From: Pseudohalioglobus sediminis
GTDB taxonomy: Bacteria > Pseudomonadota > Gammaproteobacteria > Pseudomonadales > Halieaceae
Length of the DNA: 64,000 nucleotides
Direction: 5' to 3'
Assembly: GCF_008370495.1 (NCBI RefSeq)
Contig: NZ_VTUX01000004.1
Coordinates: 310,001 to 374,000 of the forward strand
Below are positions 18,251 through 26,115 of the stretch, piece after piece. The translations under genes and the position numbers were made by a program. Numbering within the stretch: the stretch's first letter is position 1; every line of letters begins with the position of its first letter. The notes beneath the pieces were generated by a model. It ran no database searches, was not told the origin of the DNA, and was given only the letters and a program-made list of their open reading frames with translations.

Positions 18251-19081
18251 TCAGGCTGGCACCAGGGGTTTTCCGTCTTCGCAACGGCAGCGTGTCCAGG
18301 CGCCGGTTTCGAGGCAGTAGAGGGAGAGGGCGCCGCCCCAGACACAGCCCGTATCCAGGCCGATGGCGTTGGGTGTATCCGTTTTCCCCTGCAGGGAAGC
18401 CCAGTGACCGAACAGGATGCGATCATTGGCCGCCTTGCGATTCGCGTGGCTGAACCAGGCCGATACCTTTTTGCCATTGCAGGGTGGCTCCGGCCCCTTG
18501 TCCACCAGGTCCAGCCAGCCTTCCGCGGTGCAATACCGCATCCGGGTCAGGTAATTGGTGATCACGCGCAGTCGCTCCATGCCCTGCAGTTCCCTGGACC
18601 AGACTGCCGGCTCATTGCCATACATACTGCGCAGGAAGTTGACGCAATCCGGCCCGCGCAGCACTTTCTCCACCTCGCGGGCGCGCTTCATCGCCTTCTT
18701 GACGCTCCATTGCGGTGGAATGCCGGCATGGACCAGCGTGTACCCGTCCTGGTGATGAATCAACGGGCGGTGGATCAGCCACTCAATGAGTTCTGCACGG
18801 TCGGGCGCGTCCAGGATCTGGTCGAGGGTGTCTGACTTGGCCGGGCGCCTGGCGCCGCAGGCCACCGCCAGCAGGTGCAGGTCATGGTTGCCCAGCACCA
18901 CCACGGCACTGTCGCGCAACTGGTAAAAGAAGCGCAGGGTGTCGAGGCAGTTAGGCCCCCGGTTGACGATATCGCCAACCGACCAGAGCATATCCGTGGC
19001 CGGGTCGAACTTTACTGTCTGCAGCAGGCACTGTAGTGGCTCGAGACAGCCCTGAACATCACCTACAGCATAGGTGGCCAT
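18251..19081 (-). CDS. apaH: Bis(5'-nucleosyl)-tetraphosphatase, symmetrical
   Basis: A 276-residue metallophosphatase that splits Ap4A into two ADP, limiting alarmone and Np4-capped RNA. The phosphoesterase motifs are intact: GDVQG (7-11), GDIVNRGP and GNHDLH, plus a later TLVHAGIPP. Last gene of the rsmA-apaG-apaH unit; only one base separates it from the apaG stop, so the two are coupled. Confidence 0.97.
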   Translation of the reverse strand: MATYAVGDVQGCLEPLQCLLQTVKFDPATDMLWSVGDIVNRGPNCLDTLRFFYQLRDSAVVVLGNHDLHLLAVACGARRPAKSDTLDQILDAPDRAELIEWLIHRPLIHHQDGYTLVHAGIPPQWSVKKAMKRAREVEKVLRGPDCVNFLRSMYGNEPAVWSRELQGMERLRVITNYLTRMRYCTAEGWLDLVDKGPEPPCNGKKVSAWFSHANRKAANDRILFGHWASLQGKTDTPNAIGLDTGCVWGGALSLYCLETGAWTRCRCEDGKPLVPA

Positions 19082-19082
19082 A

Positions 19083-19496
19083 TCAATTCAGCGCCGTTGG
19101 CGTGTGCAGGGTGAAAGGCGAGATAGGCACTTCGAAGGTGGGCAGTTCCTCCGGCGCCATATCCATCGGTTCGCGCACCACCATGTAATAGCTGCCCTCC
19201 ATGTAGCCCAGGGGGGTGTTCAGGGTGGCACCGCTGGTATAGCGGTAGGAGTCGCCGGGTGCGATAACTGGCTGCTCACCGACAACCCCTTCGCCGCGCA
19301 CTTCCTGCACCGACTCATTGGCATCGGTGATTTTCCAGTGGCGCGACAGCAGTTGCACCGGCAGGTCACTGGCGTTGCTGATGGTGATGGTGTAGGCGAA
19401 GGTGTAGTGATTGTCTTCAGGATTGGAATGCGTCGGCAGGAAGGTGGTGACCACGCTGACGCCAATCAAGGAGGGGTTGAACGGGCTATTTTGCAT
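19083..19496 (-). CDS. apaG: ApaG (Co2+/Mg2+ efflux-associated FN3-like protein)
   Basis: A 137-residue ApaG/CorD protein with an immunoglobulin/fibronectin-III-like fold. Typical blocks are present: HYTFAYTITISN, LLSRHWKITDAN, GEGVVGEQPVI and a glycine-rich GATLNTPLGYMEGSY. The molecular role is uncertain. Its start lies 11 bp inside the end of rsmA and its stop is one base from apaH, as in E. coli. Confidence 0.96.
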   Translation of the reverse strand: MQNSPFNPSLIGVSVVTTFLPTHSNPEDNHYTFAYTITISNASDLPVQLLSRHWKITDANESVQEVRGEGVVGEQPVIAPGDSYRYTSGATLNTPLGYMEGSYYMVVREPMDMAPEELPTFEVPISPFTLHTPTALN

Positions 19497-20283
19497 GGAT
19501 GGCGTTCGCGATATCGATAAACTGGGTCAGTTCAAGCGTTTCTGCGCGGGCACCCGGGTCAATCCCGAGTCGCTCCAGGTCAGCGCTATCTATAAGCGCT
19601 TTCAGGTTGTTGCGCAAGGTTTTCCTGCGCTGGGCAAAGCTCGCCTGCACTACTTGCCGCAATTGTGCCTGGTCGCACTCGGGCCAGGGGCTGCTCTGCC
19701 ACGGCGTGAGGCGGACAATCGCTGACTGTACCTTTGGCGGCGGGTTAAACGCCTCCGGGGGCACGTCGAACAGATGTTCTACAGCGCACAGGTATTGCGC
19801 CATGATGCCGAGCCGGCCCCAGTGTTTGCTGCCCGGGCTGGCCGCCAGTCTCTGCACGACCTCCAGCTGCAGCATGAAATGCATGTCCCGAATGATCGGA
19901 GCGTCCTGCAGCAGCTTGAAAATCAGTGGCGTGGAGATGTTGTAGGGCAGGTTGCCGACCACCCGCAGCGGGGCGCCGGCGCTGCCGAGCGTGTTGAAGT
20001 CGAACTTCAGCGCGTCGGCGTTGTGCAGGGTGAAGTGCGGGTAGATGCTGAATGCGGCGAGCAGGCCGGGCACCAGGTCCCGGTCCAGTTCTATGACATC
20101 CAGCTGGCACTTCAGCGGCGCCAGGGTTTCCGTGAGCGCGCCCTGGCCCGGGCCGATCTCGACCACGTGATCCTGCTCGCTGGCGGCTATCGCGTCGGCA
20201 ATGCGGTCGATCACACTGTGATCAGTGAGAAAGTTCTGGCCGAAACGCTTGCGCGGTCGATGAGTGGCGGGCTTGCGGGACAT
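19486..20283 (-). CDS. rsmA: 16S rRNA dimethyladenosine transferase RsmA (KsgA)
   Basis: A 265-residue methyltransferase that dimethylates two adjacent adenosines in helix 45 of 16S rRNA late in 30S assembly. N-terminus KRFGQNFLTDHSVIDRI is canonical. The SAM motif I EIGPGQGALTE and the catalytic NLPYN are intact. The usual upstream partner pdxA lies 3.5 kb away here, beyond three unrelated genes, so rsmA must use its own promoter in the 110-bp gap shared with the ABC permease gene. Confidence 0.97.
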   Translation of the reverse strand: MSRKPATHRPRKRFGQNFLTDHSVIDRIADAIAASEQDHVVEIGPGQGALTETLAPLKCQLDVIELDRDLVPGLLAAFSIYPHFTLHNADALKFDFNTLGSAGAPLRVVGNLPYNISTPLIFKLLQDAPIIRDMHFMLQLEVVQRLAASPGSKHWGRLGIMAQYLCAVEHLFDVPPEAFNPPPKVQSAIVRLTPWQSSPWPECDQAQLRQVVQASFAQRRKTLRNNLKALIDSADLERLGIDPGARAETLELTQFIDIANAIHAK

Positions 20284-20346
20284 GGCAGCTATTGTACCTG
20301 TGGCAAAGGTGAATACTACTGATTGCCGCTAAGCGCAGCAGATTTC

Positions 20347-20355
20347 TGGTAAACT
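20347..20355 (+). promoter_or_regulatory. Possible extended -10 promoter for the ABC exporter
   Basis: TGG-TAAACT (20347-20355) fits an extended -10 element 39 bp upstream of the permease ATG. No good -35 lies at 16-18 bp. Weak call; this is the only stretch between divergent rsmA and the exporter. Confidence 0.35.
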
Positions 20356-20393
20356 CTTGGCGTTCAGTTCGGGCCCGCCCCAGCACAACGGAA

Positions 20394-21185
20394 ATGACAC
20401 ACTGCATGACCCTCCGACAGTATTTCAGTCTAATCGATGTCCAGGCGCGGATGCTGTTGAAGGCGGATTCCTCTAAATTCCGCCTCGGCTTTCTGTGGTG
20501 GTTTCTCGAACCCCTGCTCTGGGTTTCCGTGTTCTTCCTGGTCTTCAACCTGATTCTTGACTCGGGCCGCAAGTCCGGGGACTTTATCCTGTTCCTGGCC
20601 TGCGGCAAGTTCGCCTTTATCTGGTTTTCCAAGACCGTGACCCAGGCCTCCGGCAGCATCGTCGCCAGCCAGGGCCTGGTGGGTAAAGTGAACATGCCCA
20701 AATCCCTGTGGCCGATGTCGGCGATACAGGAAAGCCTGTACCGCCAGGCCACCGTCTACCTGCTGCTGTTGCTTATCCTGGTCCTGTTTGGCGTTTACCC
20801 GGGAGCGGCCTGGCTGTGGATGCTGCCGGTTGCCGCGGTCATGTACCTGGTCATCGTCGCCTGCGGCCTGATCGGCGCGTGCCTGGTGTGCATTTCCCGT
20901 GATTTCCAGAAAGTCATTCCCCTGGCAATGACCTTCCTGTTGTTTACCTCGGGCATATTCTGGGACGTGCGCGAAATCGCTGACCAGGACAAGGCCCGGC
21001 TGCTGTTGAATGCCAACCCACTCACCTTCATGGTGGATGCGCACCGGCAGGTGCTGATGTACAAGCAGGCGCCGGACCTGTGGCATCTCGGGCTTATCGC
21101 GCTGGGCGCAGTGCTACTGATCGTTGCGGCGATAGCGTACATGCGGCGCAACAGCCAGTACCTGGCGCTGAAGGTGCTGACCTGA
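20394..21185 (+). CDS. ABC-2 type exporter permease (Wzm/TagG/KpsM-like)
   Basis: A 263-residue inner-membrane permease of the polysaccharide-export type. About six hydrophobic segments are visible, beginning near residue 35 after a short amphipathic N-terminus. The motif FRLGFLWWFLEPLLW resembles the 'LG-WW-EPL' region of ABC-2 permeases for O-antigen, capsule or teichoic acid. A second ATG four codons in (20406) is possible; CGGAA precedes the first. Its stop overlaps the ATPase start by one base. It interrupts the usual pdxA-rsmA adjacency and runs against both. Confidence 0.88.
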   Translation: MTHCMTLRQYFSLIDVQARMLLKADSSKFRLGFLWWFLEPLLWVSVFFLVFNLILDSGRKSGDFILFLACGKFAFIWFSKTVTQASGSIVASQGLVGKVNMPKSLWPMSAIQESLYRQATVYLLLLLILVLFGVYPGAAWLWMLPVAAVMYLVIVACGLIGACLVCISRDFQKVIPLAMTFLLFTSGIFWDVREIADQDKARLLLNANPLTFMVDAHRQVLMYKQAPDLWHLGLIALGAVLLIVAAIAYMRRNSQYLALKVLT

Positions 21186-21904
21186 TGAGTGTTGTCGACA
21201 ACGACGTCATGCTGGAACTGCGCGACGTGTCCATTAATTTCCGCAGCAGTCCGGGCACCTTCGACCACGGTGTGCACCACGTGCTCGATCGCGTTTCATT
21301 CAAGCTGTATGAAAACGAAACCCTGGGCATCATCGGCCGCAACGGGGTGGGTAAGACCACCATGCTGCGGATCATGGCCGGTATCCTCGCGCCCACCAGC
21401 GGTGAGGTCATCACCCGCCAGGGCATAGCAGCCTCGCTGTTGACGCTGGGCCTGGGTCATCGCCTCGATCTCAATGGCCGCGACAACGCCATCCTCTCCG
21501 CCATGTTGCAGGGCGCGAGCAGGTCCGAGGCGCTGGGCTACCTGGAGGAGATCAAGGCCTTCTCGGAACTGGGTGACTCTTTCGAGGAGCCAGTGAGAAC
21601 GTACTCCGCGGGGATGAAGGCGCGGCTGGGGTTTACCACCGCGCTGTTGACCCATGTGGATGTTCTGCTGGTGGACGAGATTCTCAGCGTTGGCGACGCG
21701 CAGTTCAGGAGCAAGGCCGAAGAGGCCATGAAGCAGCGCATCAGCGGCAAGCAGACAGTCGTGTTCGTCTCACACTCCGCGCCGCAGGTGAAAGACCTGT
21801 GCGACCGGGTATTGTGGATCGACCAGGGCCGGATACGTGCCCAGGGTGATCCGGCGGATACCATTGCCCAGTATCGCGATTCGATGAAGCCCGCCCGGGA
21901 CTGA
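21185..21904 (+). CDS. ABC exporter ATPase (Wzt/TagH/KpsT-like, no C-terminal sugar-binding domain)
   Basis: A 239-residue ATPase for the preceding permease. I chose the ATG at 21185 because it overlaps the permease stop (TGATG); the longer frame reads back through the permease gene. Walker A is GRNGVGKTT, the signature is YSAGMKARLGF (the degenerate form seen in polysaccharide exporters), Walker B is VLLVDEIL and the switch His lies in VFVSHS. At 239 residues it lacks the C-terminal carbohydrate-binding domain of O9a-type Wzt, so the exported molecule is probably not recognised by a terminal sugar cap on this subunit. Confidence 0.88.
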   Translation: MSVVDNDVMLELRDVSINFRSSPGTFDHGVHHVLDRVSFKLYENETLGIIGRNGVGKTTMLRIMAGILAPTSGEVITRQGIAASLLTLGLGHRLDLNGRDNAILSAMLQGASRSEALGYLEEIKAFSELGDSFEEPVRTYSAGMKARLGFTTALLTHVDVLLVDEILSVGDAQFRSKAEEAMKQRISGKQTVVFVSHSAPQVKDLCDRVLWIDQGRIRAQGDPADTIAQYRDSMKPARD

Positions 21905-21941
21905 AACAGCAGCTACGGCAACGCCGCCCGCTGCACAGTCC

Positions 21942-23738
21942 TCAGGCGATATTCCTGGCGGCCTCGCGTATCTCTTCCCAGCCCGCCAACGCACAACCGA
22001 AACCACCCGCAAGATGGCGGAACTGCTCCAGTAGCTGGGCGTCGCTCTGGTCCCCCGGCACCTTGGGTAGGTCGCTGATGGCGGCGACTTCCTGCATGGC
22101 CCGGTTCACGTTGGCCGCACTTTCCTGTAGCCAGGATTCCCAGCTCGGGGGGCGGATACTGCCGTCCTGCAGCAGAGTGTTCAGTTTGTAGATTTCCAGG
22201 CCCTGGGCCTCTGCCACGTCACGGCGGAACAGGGTGGTCAGGCCGCGGTCATCGGTCTGCGACAGCTGTGTGGCCAGGTTGGCCAGGCCCTGCAGGCGCG
22301 TTTCCGGGCTGATACCCAGCTCGTAAACCGTGTGGTCGGTCACGTACTTGCCTACGCTGAACAGGCCCTTGCCGGTTTTCGCTGGCGGCGTCGCCGGTGC
22401 CTGTCGTTCCTCGAGCGGCAGGTGCGGTACGCACCAGGTGTAGCTGAGCACGGCCGCCTGTGGGTGCATATGCTCGGTCATCGCCCCGAACAGGTAGTCC
22501 TCGCCGCGGAACACCGGGAAATAAGGCGGCAACAGCCGCGCGTTGTCCAGCCCGGTGGCCTGTGACATCACTGCCATCTTGGAAAAGCAGGGTCGGGGGT
22601 GGCCGAGCCAGTAGCTGCGCGATGCCAGGGCGCCCTCCAGGCCGCCGGGGAATGCGGCGAGGCGTTTGGCGGTATCGTCCTGGGCAAAGTAGATCCAGTC
22701 GGTATCCGGTGATCCGGGGTCGCCCAGGGTGCCACACTGGGTGACCAGGACCGGAGACCCGGCATCCCAGAAACGCAGGTAGCTGGCGCTGGTATCCTGC
22801 AGGTCAGCGGGGCTGATGTCGCCCGCGTTGAGCTTCTGCAGGGCCTGGCCCATGTTCAGGCCAAGGCACTGGCTGTGGCCGGCGATAGGGTCGAAATCAG
22901 CAGCAGTGGTGCTGGCGAGCATCTCCTGGTGATTGGCGTAAAAATCGGCCTCACGCTCGGCGGTGCCGAACTCAATGCCCGGTTTGCTATGTGGCGAGAC
23001 CAGGGCGCTGCACAGGACATCATCATCAAGGATGACCGCGCGTTTGCCCACCGACAGCAGCAGGCAGAGGTTCCTTGCCAGGCCATAGGTTTTCTCCCCG
23101 GACCAGCGCTGGCGGTCGATGAGGAAGCGGATGCCCTCTTCCCGCTGCGGGCAGGCCGCGATCAGGTCCGCCATCAGTTGCGCGGCCTCTTGCGCGCCGA
23201 AGTACTGCATGTCGCGGGGCGATGTAAGGTTGAACTGGGCAACGGCTTCGCGGTTGCGCTCGGCATTGGCTGCATCGCGGGAATCGTCCACCAGGAACAG
23301 CGCCTCGTGCCGGCTCAGGTTGCTGGTGCGCAACATGGATTCCAGTAACCTCTCCACCGCGGCCGGGCGATCGCAGGTGATAATGAATGCGCGCGTGGCC
23401 GGCAGGTCAACAGCCGGCGCAACCGAAGCGTTGATACGCTCGCACACCGCCGTCGCAGGGGTCATCAAACCGGCGTCGCGCAGCATTGCCAGTACGTTCA
23501 TCACGTCAGCGGTCTGGCCAGCCAGTTCGGGCACCGTAGAGGTCAGGTGCCTGGCGTGTTGCTCCATGGTGCGGAAGGTACGGCAGGTCTGCATGCTCTG
23601 GGCGACAGGCGGCGCGACCAGCACCTGGGCATCGCTGAACTTGTCGATGAGTAACACCGCACCGCTGAGCATGGGTACTACTTCGCATTCGGTGAATGCG
23701 TACAGTTCGGGTGCAGCGGCGGGGTCTGGGTTGCTCAT
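21942..23738 (-). CDS. PqqD-like domain fused to a GT-A-type glycosyltransferase-like protein
   Basis: A 598-residue protein I do not recognise as a named family. Residues about 14-93 (E-x-V-x-P-M-L-S-G-A-V-L-L-I-D ... AMLRDAGLM) look like a PqqD/RiPP-recognition winged helix. Residues about 115-440 look like a GT-A fold: start RAFIITCDRPAAVERLLESM, LFLVDDS, a DxD-like triplet ILDDDVL (D238-D240), and an acidic FRGEDYLFG (411-418) as a possible catalytic region. The C-terminal 140 residues are helical. No signal peptide, so cytoplasmic. It is convergent with the ABC exporter and has its own promoter. The substrate may be a peptide, lipid or glycan; both domain readings are by eye. Confidence 0.6.
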   Translation of the reverse strand: MSNPDPAAAPELYAFTECEVVPMLSGAVLLIDKFSDAQVLVAPPVAQSMQTCRTFRTMEQHARHLTSTVPELAGQTADVMNVLAMLRDAGLMTPATAVCERINASVAPAVDLPATRAFIITCDRPAAVERLLESMLRTSNLSRHEALFLVDDSRDAANAERNREAVAQFNLTSPRDMQYFGAQEAAQLMADLIAACPQREEGIRFLIDRQRWSGEKTYGLARNLCLLLSVGKRAVILDDDVLCSALVSPHSKPGIEFGTAEREADFYANHQEMLASTTAADFDPIAGHSQCLGLNMGQALQKLNAGDISPADLQDTSASYLRFWDAGSPVLVTQCGTLGDPGSPDTDWIYFAQDDTAKRLAAFPGGLEGALASRSYWLGHPRPCFSKMAVMSQATGLDNARLLPPYFPVFRGEDYLFGAMTEHMHPQAAVLSYTWCVPHLPLEERQAPATPPAKTGKGLFSVGKYVTDHTVYELGISPETRLQGLANLATQLSQTDDRGLTTLFRRDVAEAQGLEIYKLNTLLQDGSIRPPSWESWLQESAANVNRAMQEVAAISDLPKVPGDQSDAQLLEQFRHLAGGFGCALAGWEEIREAARNIA

Positions 23739-23769
23739 GAGTTGCTCTTGGCAGGCTGGAAAAGCGCCA

Positions 23770-23798
23770 ATTCTAGGGCTGTGGGTGGTGGGTGTAAA
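23770..23798 (-). promoter_or_regulatory. Sigma-70 promoter for the PqqD-GT gene
   Basis: Minus strand TTTACA (23793-23798), 17-bp spacer, TAGAAT (23770-23775): five of six matches in each box. It lies in the 82-bp gap after pdxA, so the downstream gene is an independent transcription unit. Confidence 0.65.
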
Positions 23799-23820
23799 CC
23801 GAACGCTGCAATGGCTGCGC

Positions 23821-24819
23821 TCAAGTGCGGCTGGTTGCGCGTGCAGACATTGCCATTTGCTGCGCCATGCGCAGCGCTGCCTGCAGGCTGGAAGCGTCGG
23901 CTTTACCGCTGCCCGCGAGGTCCAGGGCGGTGCCGTGGTCCACGGAGGTGCGCACGATGGGCAAGCCCAGGGTAACGTTCACAGCCTTGCCGAAACCAGC
24001 GTACTTGAGTGTAGGCAGCCCCTGGTCGTGGTACATGGCGAAGACGACGTCGCAATCATCCAGCACCTTTGGGTTGAAAGCCGTGTCCGCGGGGAGCGGG
24101 CCGGCCAAATCCAGCCCGCGCTCGCGCAGCGTATCCAGGGTTGGAATGATGACCTCGAGTTCCTCCCTGCCCAGGTGACCTCCCTCGCCCGCGTGCGGAT
24201 TCAGGCCCAGGACAGCGATACGGGGCTGCTCAAGGCCGAACTGGCGGCGCAGGTCCCGGTCCACGATGGTAAGGGTTTCTTCCAGCAGTGCGGGGGTAAT
24301 GGCATCGGGCACGTCGCGCAGCGGCAAGTGCGTTGTTGCCAGTGCTACGCGCAGGGAGTCACTTGCCAGCATCATCACCACGCGGGGTGTGCCGGTGCGC
24401 TCGGCCAGCAGTTCCGTATGGCCGGAAAAGGGAATGCCGGCATCATTGATCACCGACTTCTGTACCGGTGCGGTCACCAGGGCGGCAAAGGTGCCCTCCA
24501 GGCAGCCTGTTATCGCTTGCTCGAGCGTCGCGATAACGTAGCCGGCATTGGCGGTCTCAAGCTTGCCGGCGACGCAGGGCGCGGCAAGCGCAACCGGCGC
24601 CACGGGCAGTGAGCCGGCGGTATGACGGGCAGGGGGTGCAGAGGGGTCGAAATCAGTGAGTTCGATACGCAGGCCCAGTTGCTGCGCTCTCTGCCGCAGC
24701 AGTGCCGGGTCGCCGATGGCCACGATTTCCGCATCCCAGTCCAGCGCCGCAATAGCGAGGGTGATATCCGGCCCTATACCGGCTGGTTCGCCCGGGGTGA
24801 GGGCCAGTCTGGGTATCAA
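23821..24819 (-). CDS. pdxA: 4-hydroxythreonine-4-phosphate dehydrogenase
   Basis: A 332-residue enzyme of pyridoxal phosphate synthesis that oxidises 4-phospho-hydroxy-threonine. The start [17 protein letters not shown] is canonical. Metal and substrate histidines are visible in [20 protein letters not shown] and [12 protein letters not shown], and the C-terminal [14 protein letters not shown] is conserved. It starts 18 bp after surA as in the classic lptD-surA-pdxA order; the expected next gene, rsmA, has been displaced. Confidence 0.97.
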   Translation of the reverse strand: MIPRLALTPGEPAGIGPDITLAIAALDWDAEIVAIGDPALLRQRAQQLGLRIELTDFDPSAPPARHTAGSLPVAPVALAAPCVAGKLETANAGYVIATLEQAITGCLEGTFAALVTAPVQKSVINDAGIPFSGHTELLAERTGTPRVVMMLASDSLRVALATTHLPLRDVPDAITPALLEETLTIVDRDLRRQFGLEQPRIAVLGLNPHAGEGGHLGREELEVIIPTLDTLRERGLDLAGPLPADTAFNPKVLDDCDVVFAMYHDQGLPTLKYAGFGKAVNVTLGLPIVRTSVDHGTALDLAGSGKADASSLQAALRMAQQMAMSARATSRT

Positions 24820-24837
24820 GGCAGCGTGCCCCGGCCG

Positions 24838-26115
24838 CTACTTGATGTCGACAAACGCTTCATCGCGTATTTGCCGCAGCCATGCGTCCAGCTCTTCCTG
24901 GTATTTACGCTGGTGCAGGTAGTTCTTCGCCTGGTTACGCACGGCGGTGTCGGTCATATCCTGCTCCCGGCGGTCCAGAACCTCGAGGATATGCCAGCCG
25001 AATTCACTGCGTACGGGGTCGGAAATTTCACCTACCGGGGTCGCCGCCATGGCCGCATCAAACTCGGGAACCATCTGCCCGGGGCTGGTCCAGCCGAGGT
25101 CGCCGCCTTCCTGTGCCGACCCGATATCTTCGGAGTATTCGCGCGCCAGTTCAGCGAAATCCTCGCCGTCCAGGGCGCGTTGCTTGAGCTCGGCTACCAA
25201 CGCCCGCGCCTGGTCGTCGCTCATGATTTCGGAGGGTTTGACCAGGATGTGCCGCACATGCGTCTGTGCAACTACCATGTTCTCGCCGCCGCGGCGGTCG
25301 GCCATGTTGATCAGGTGGAAGCCGCTCTCCGAGCGCACCAGGTCGGTTTCACCCTTGGCCAGGCCCGGTGCAATGTCCGCGAACAGGGAGGGCAGGTCAT
25401 CCAGGCGCCGCCAGCCCAGGTTGCCGCCGCTGAAAGCGTAGGGCCCGGGGGCACTCACCGCCTTGTCGAAGGGTGTGCCGGAGCGTATTTCCGCCAATAT
25501 CCTGTTGACGTAGGCCTCGGCACGGGCGACTTCATCGGCCGGAGCACTCGGGGATACCGCCAGCAGGGCGTGAAGAATCTGGTATTCAGGCTGCGACAGC
25601 TTGCGGCCGTCCTCCGTGGCCAGGAAGTTGTCGACTTCCTGTTCGCTGATCTCGATGCGCTGGTTGACGTTGCCGGCCTGGACGCGCTGGATAACGATCT
25701 CCTTGCGTATCTGTTCCCGCATCGCCTGGTAGGACTGGCCCTGCGATTCCAGCGCCGTGCGGAACTGCTCCAGGTCCATGCCGTTCTGTGCCGCGACCCG
25801 TTGCATGGCGCTGTTGAGTTGGGCGTCGGAAATGCGCACGCCCACCCGCTGGCCTTTCTGTATCTGGATGCTCTCCAGTATCAGTCGGTCCAGTGTCTCG
25901 CGGATGAGTACATCCTCAGGCGGCATTTCGACGCCCCGGGACTCCAGCGTTTCGCGCAACTGGTTGAGGCGCTCGCGCAGTTCGCTGGCCATGATCACAT
26001 CGTCTTCAACGATGGCCACGACCTGGTCAAGCATTACAGTTTCGGCCCTGGCGTTGCCGCCAATGAGGCACAGGGCTGCCAGTAACAGGCAGGGCAGCGT
26101 CGTTTTAATATTCAC
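24838..26115 (-). CDS. surA: Periplasmic peptidyl-prolyl isomerase/chaperone SurA
   Basis: A 425-residue outer-membrane-protein chaperone. A Sec signal peptide (about 1-24, ending NARA) precedes the N-terminal chaperone domain (VVAIVEDDVIMASELRERL). Two parvulin domains follow, near 170-270 and 285-385; the second has the fuller parvulin pattern (ARALVAELKQRALDGEDFAELAREYSED, split here by position). It overlaps the end of lptD by 11 bp, coupling the chaperone to one of its main clients. Confidence 0.96.
   Translation of the reverse strand: MNIKTTLPCLLLAALCLIGGNARAETVMLDQVVAIVEDDVIMASELRERLNQLRETLESRGVEMPPEDVLIRETLDRLILESIQIQKGQRVGVRISDAQLNSAMQRVAAQNGMDLEQFRTALESQGQSYQAMREQIRKEIVIQRVQAGNVNQRIEISEQEVDNFLATEDGRKLSQPEYQILHALLAVSPSAPADEVARAEAYVNRILAEIRSGTPFDKAVSAPGPYAFSGGNLGWRRLDDLPSLFADIAPGLAKGETDLVRSESGFHLINMADRRGGENMVVAQTHVRHILVKPSEIMSDDQARALVAELKQRALDGEDFAELAREYSEDIGSAQEGGDLGWTSPGQMVPEFDAAMAATPVGEISDPVRSEFGWHILEVLDRREQDMTDTAVRNQAKNYLHQRKYQEELDAWLRQIRDEAFVDIK

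Noticed and set aside
24622-26085. 487-codon plus-strand frame over pdxA/surA
   Set aside because: Antisense to two canonical genes; no start signal or homology.
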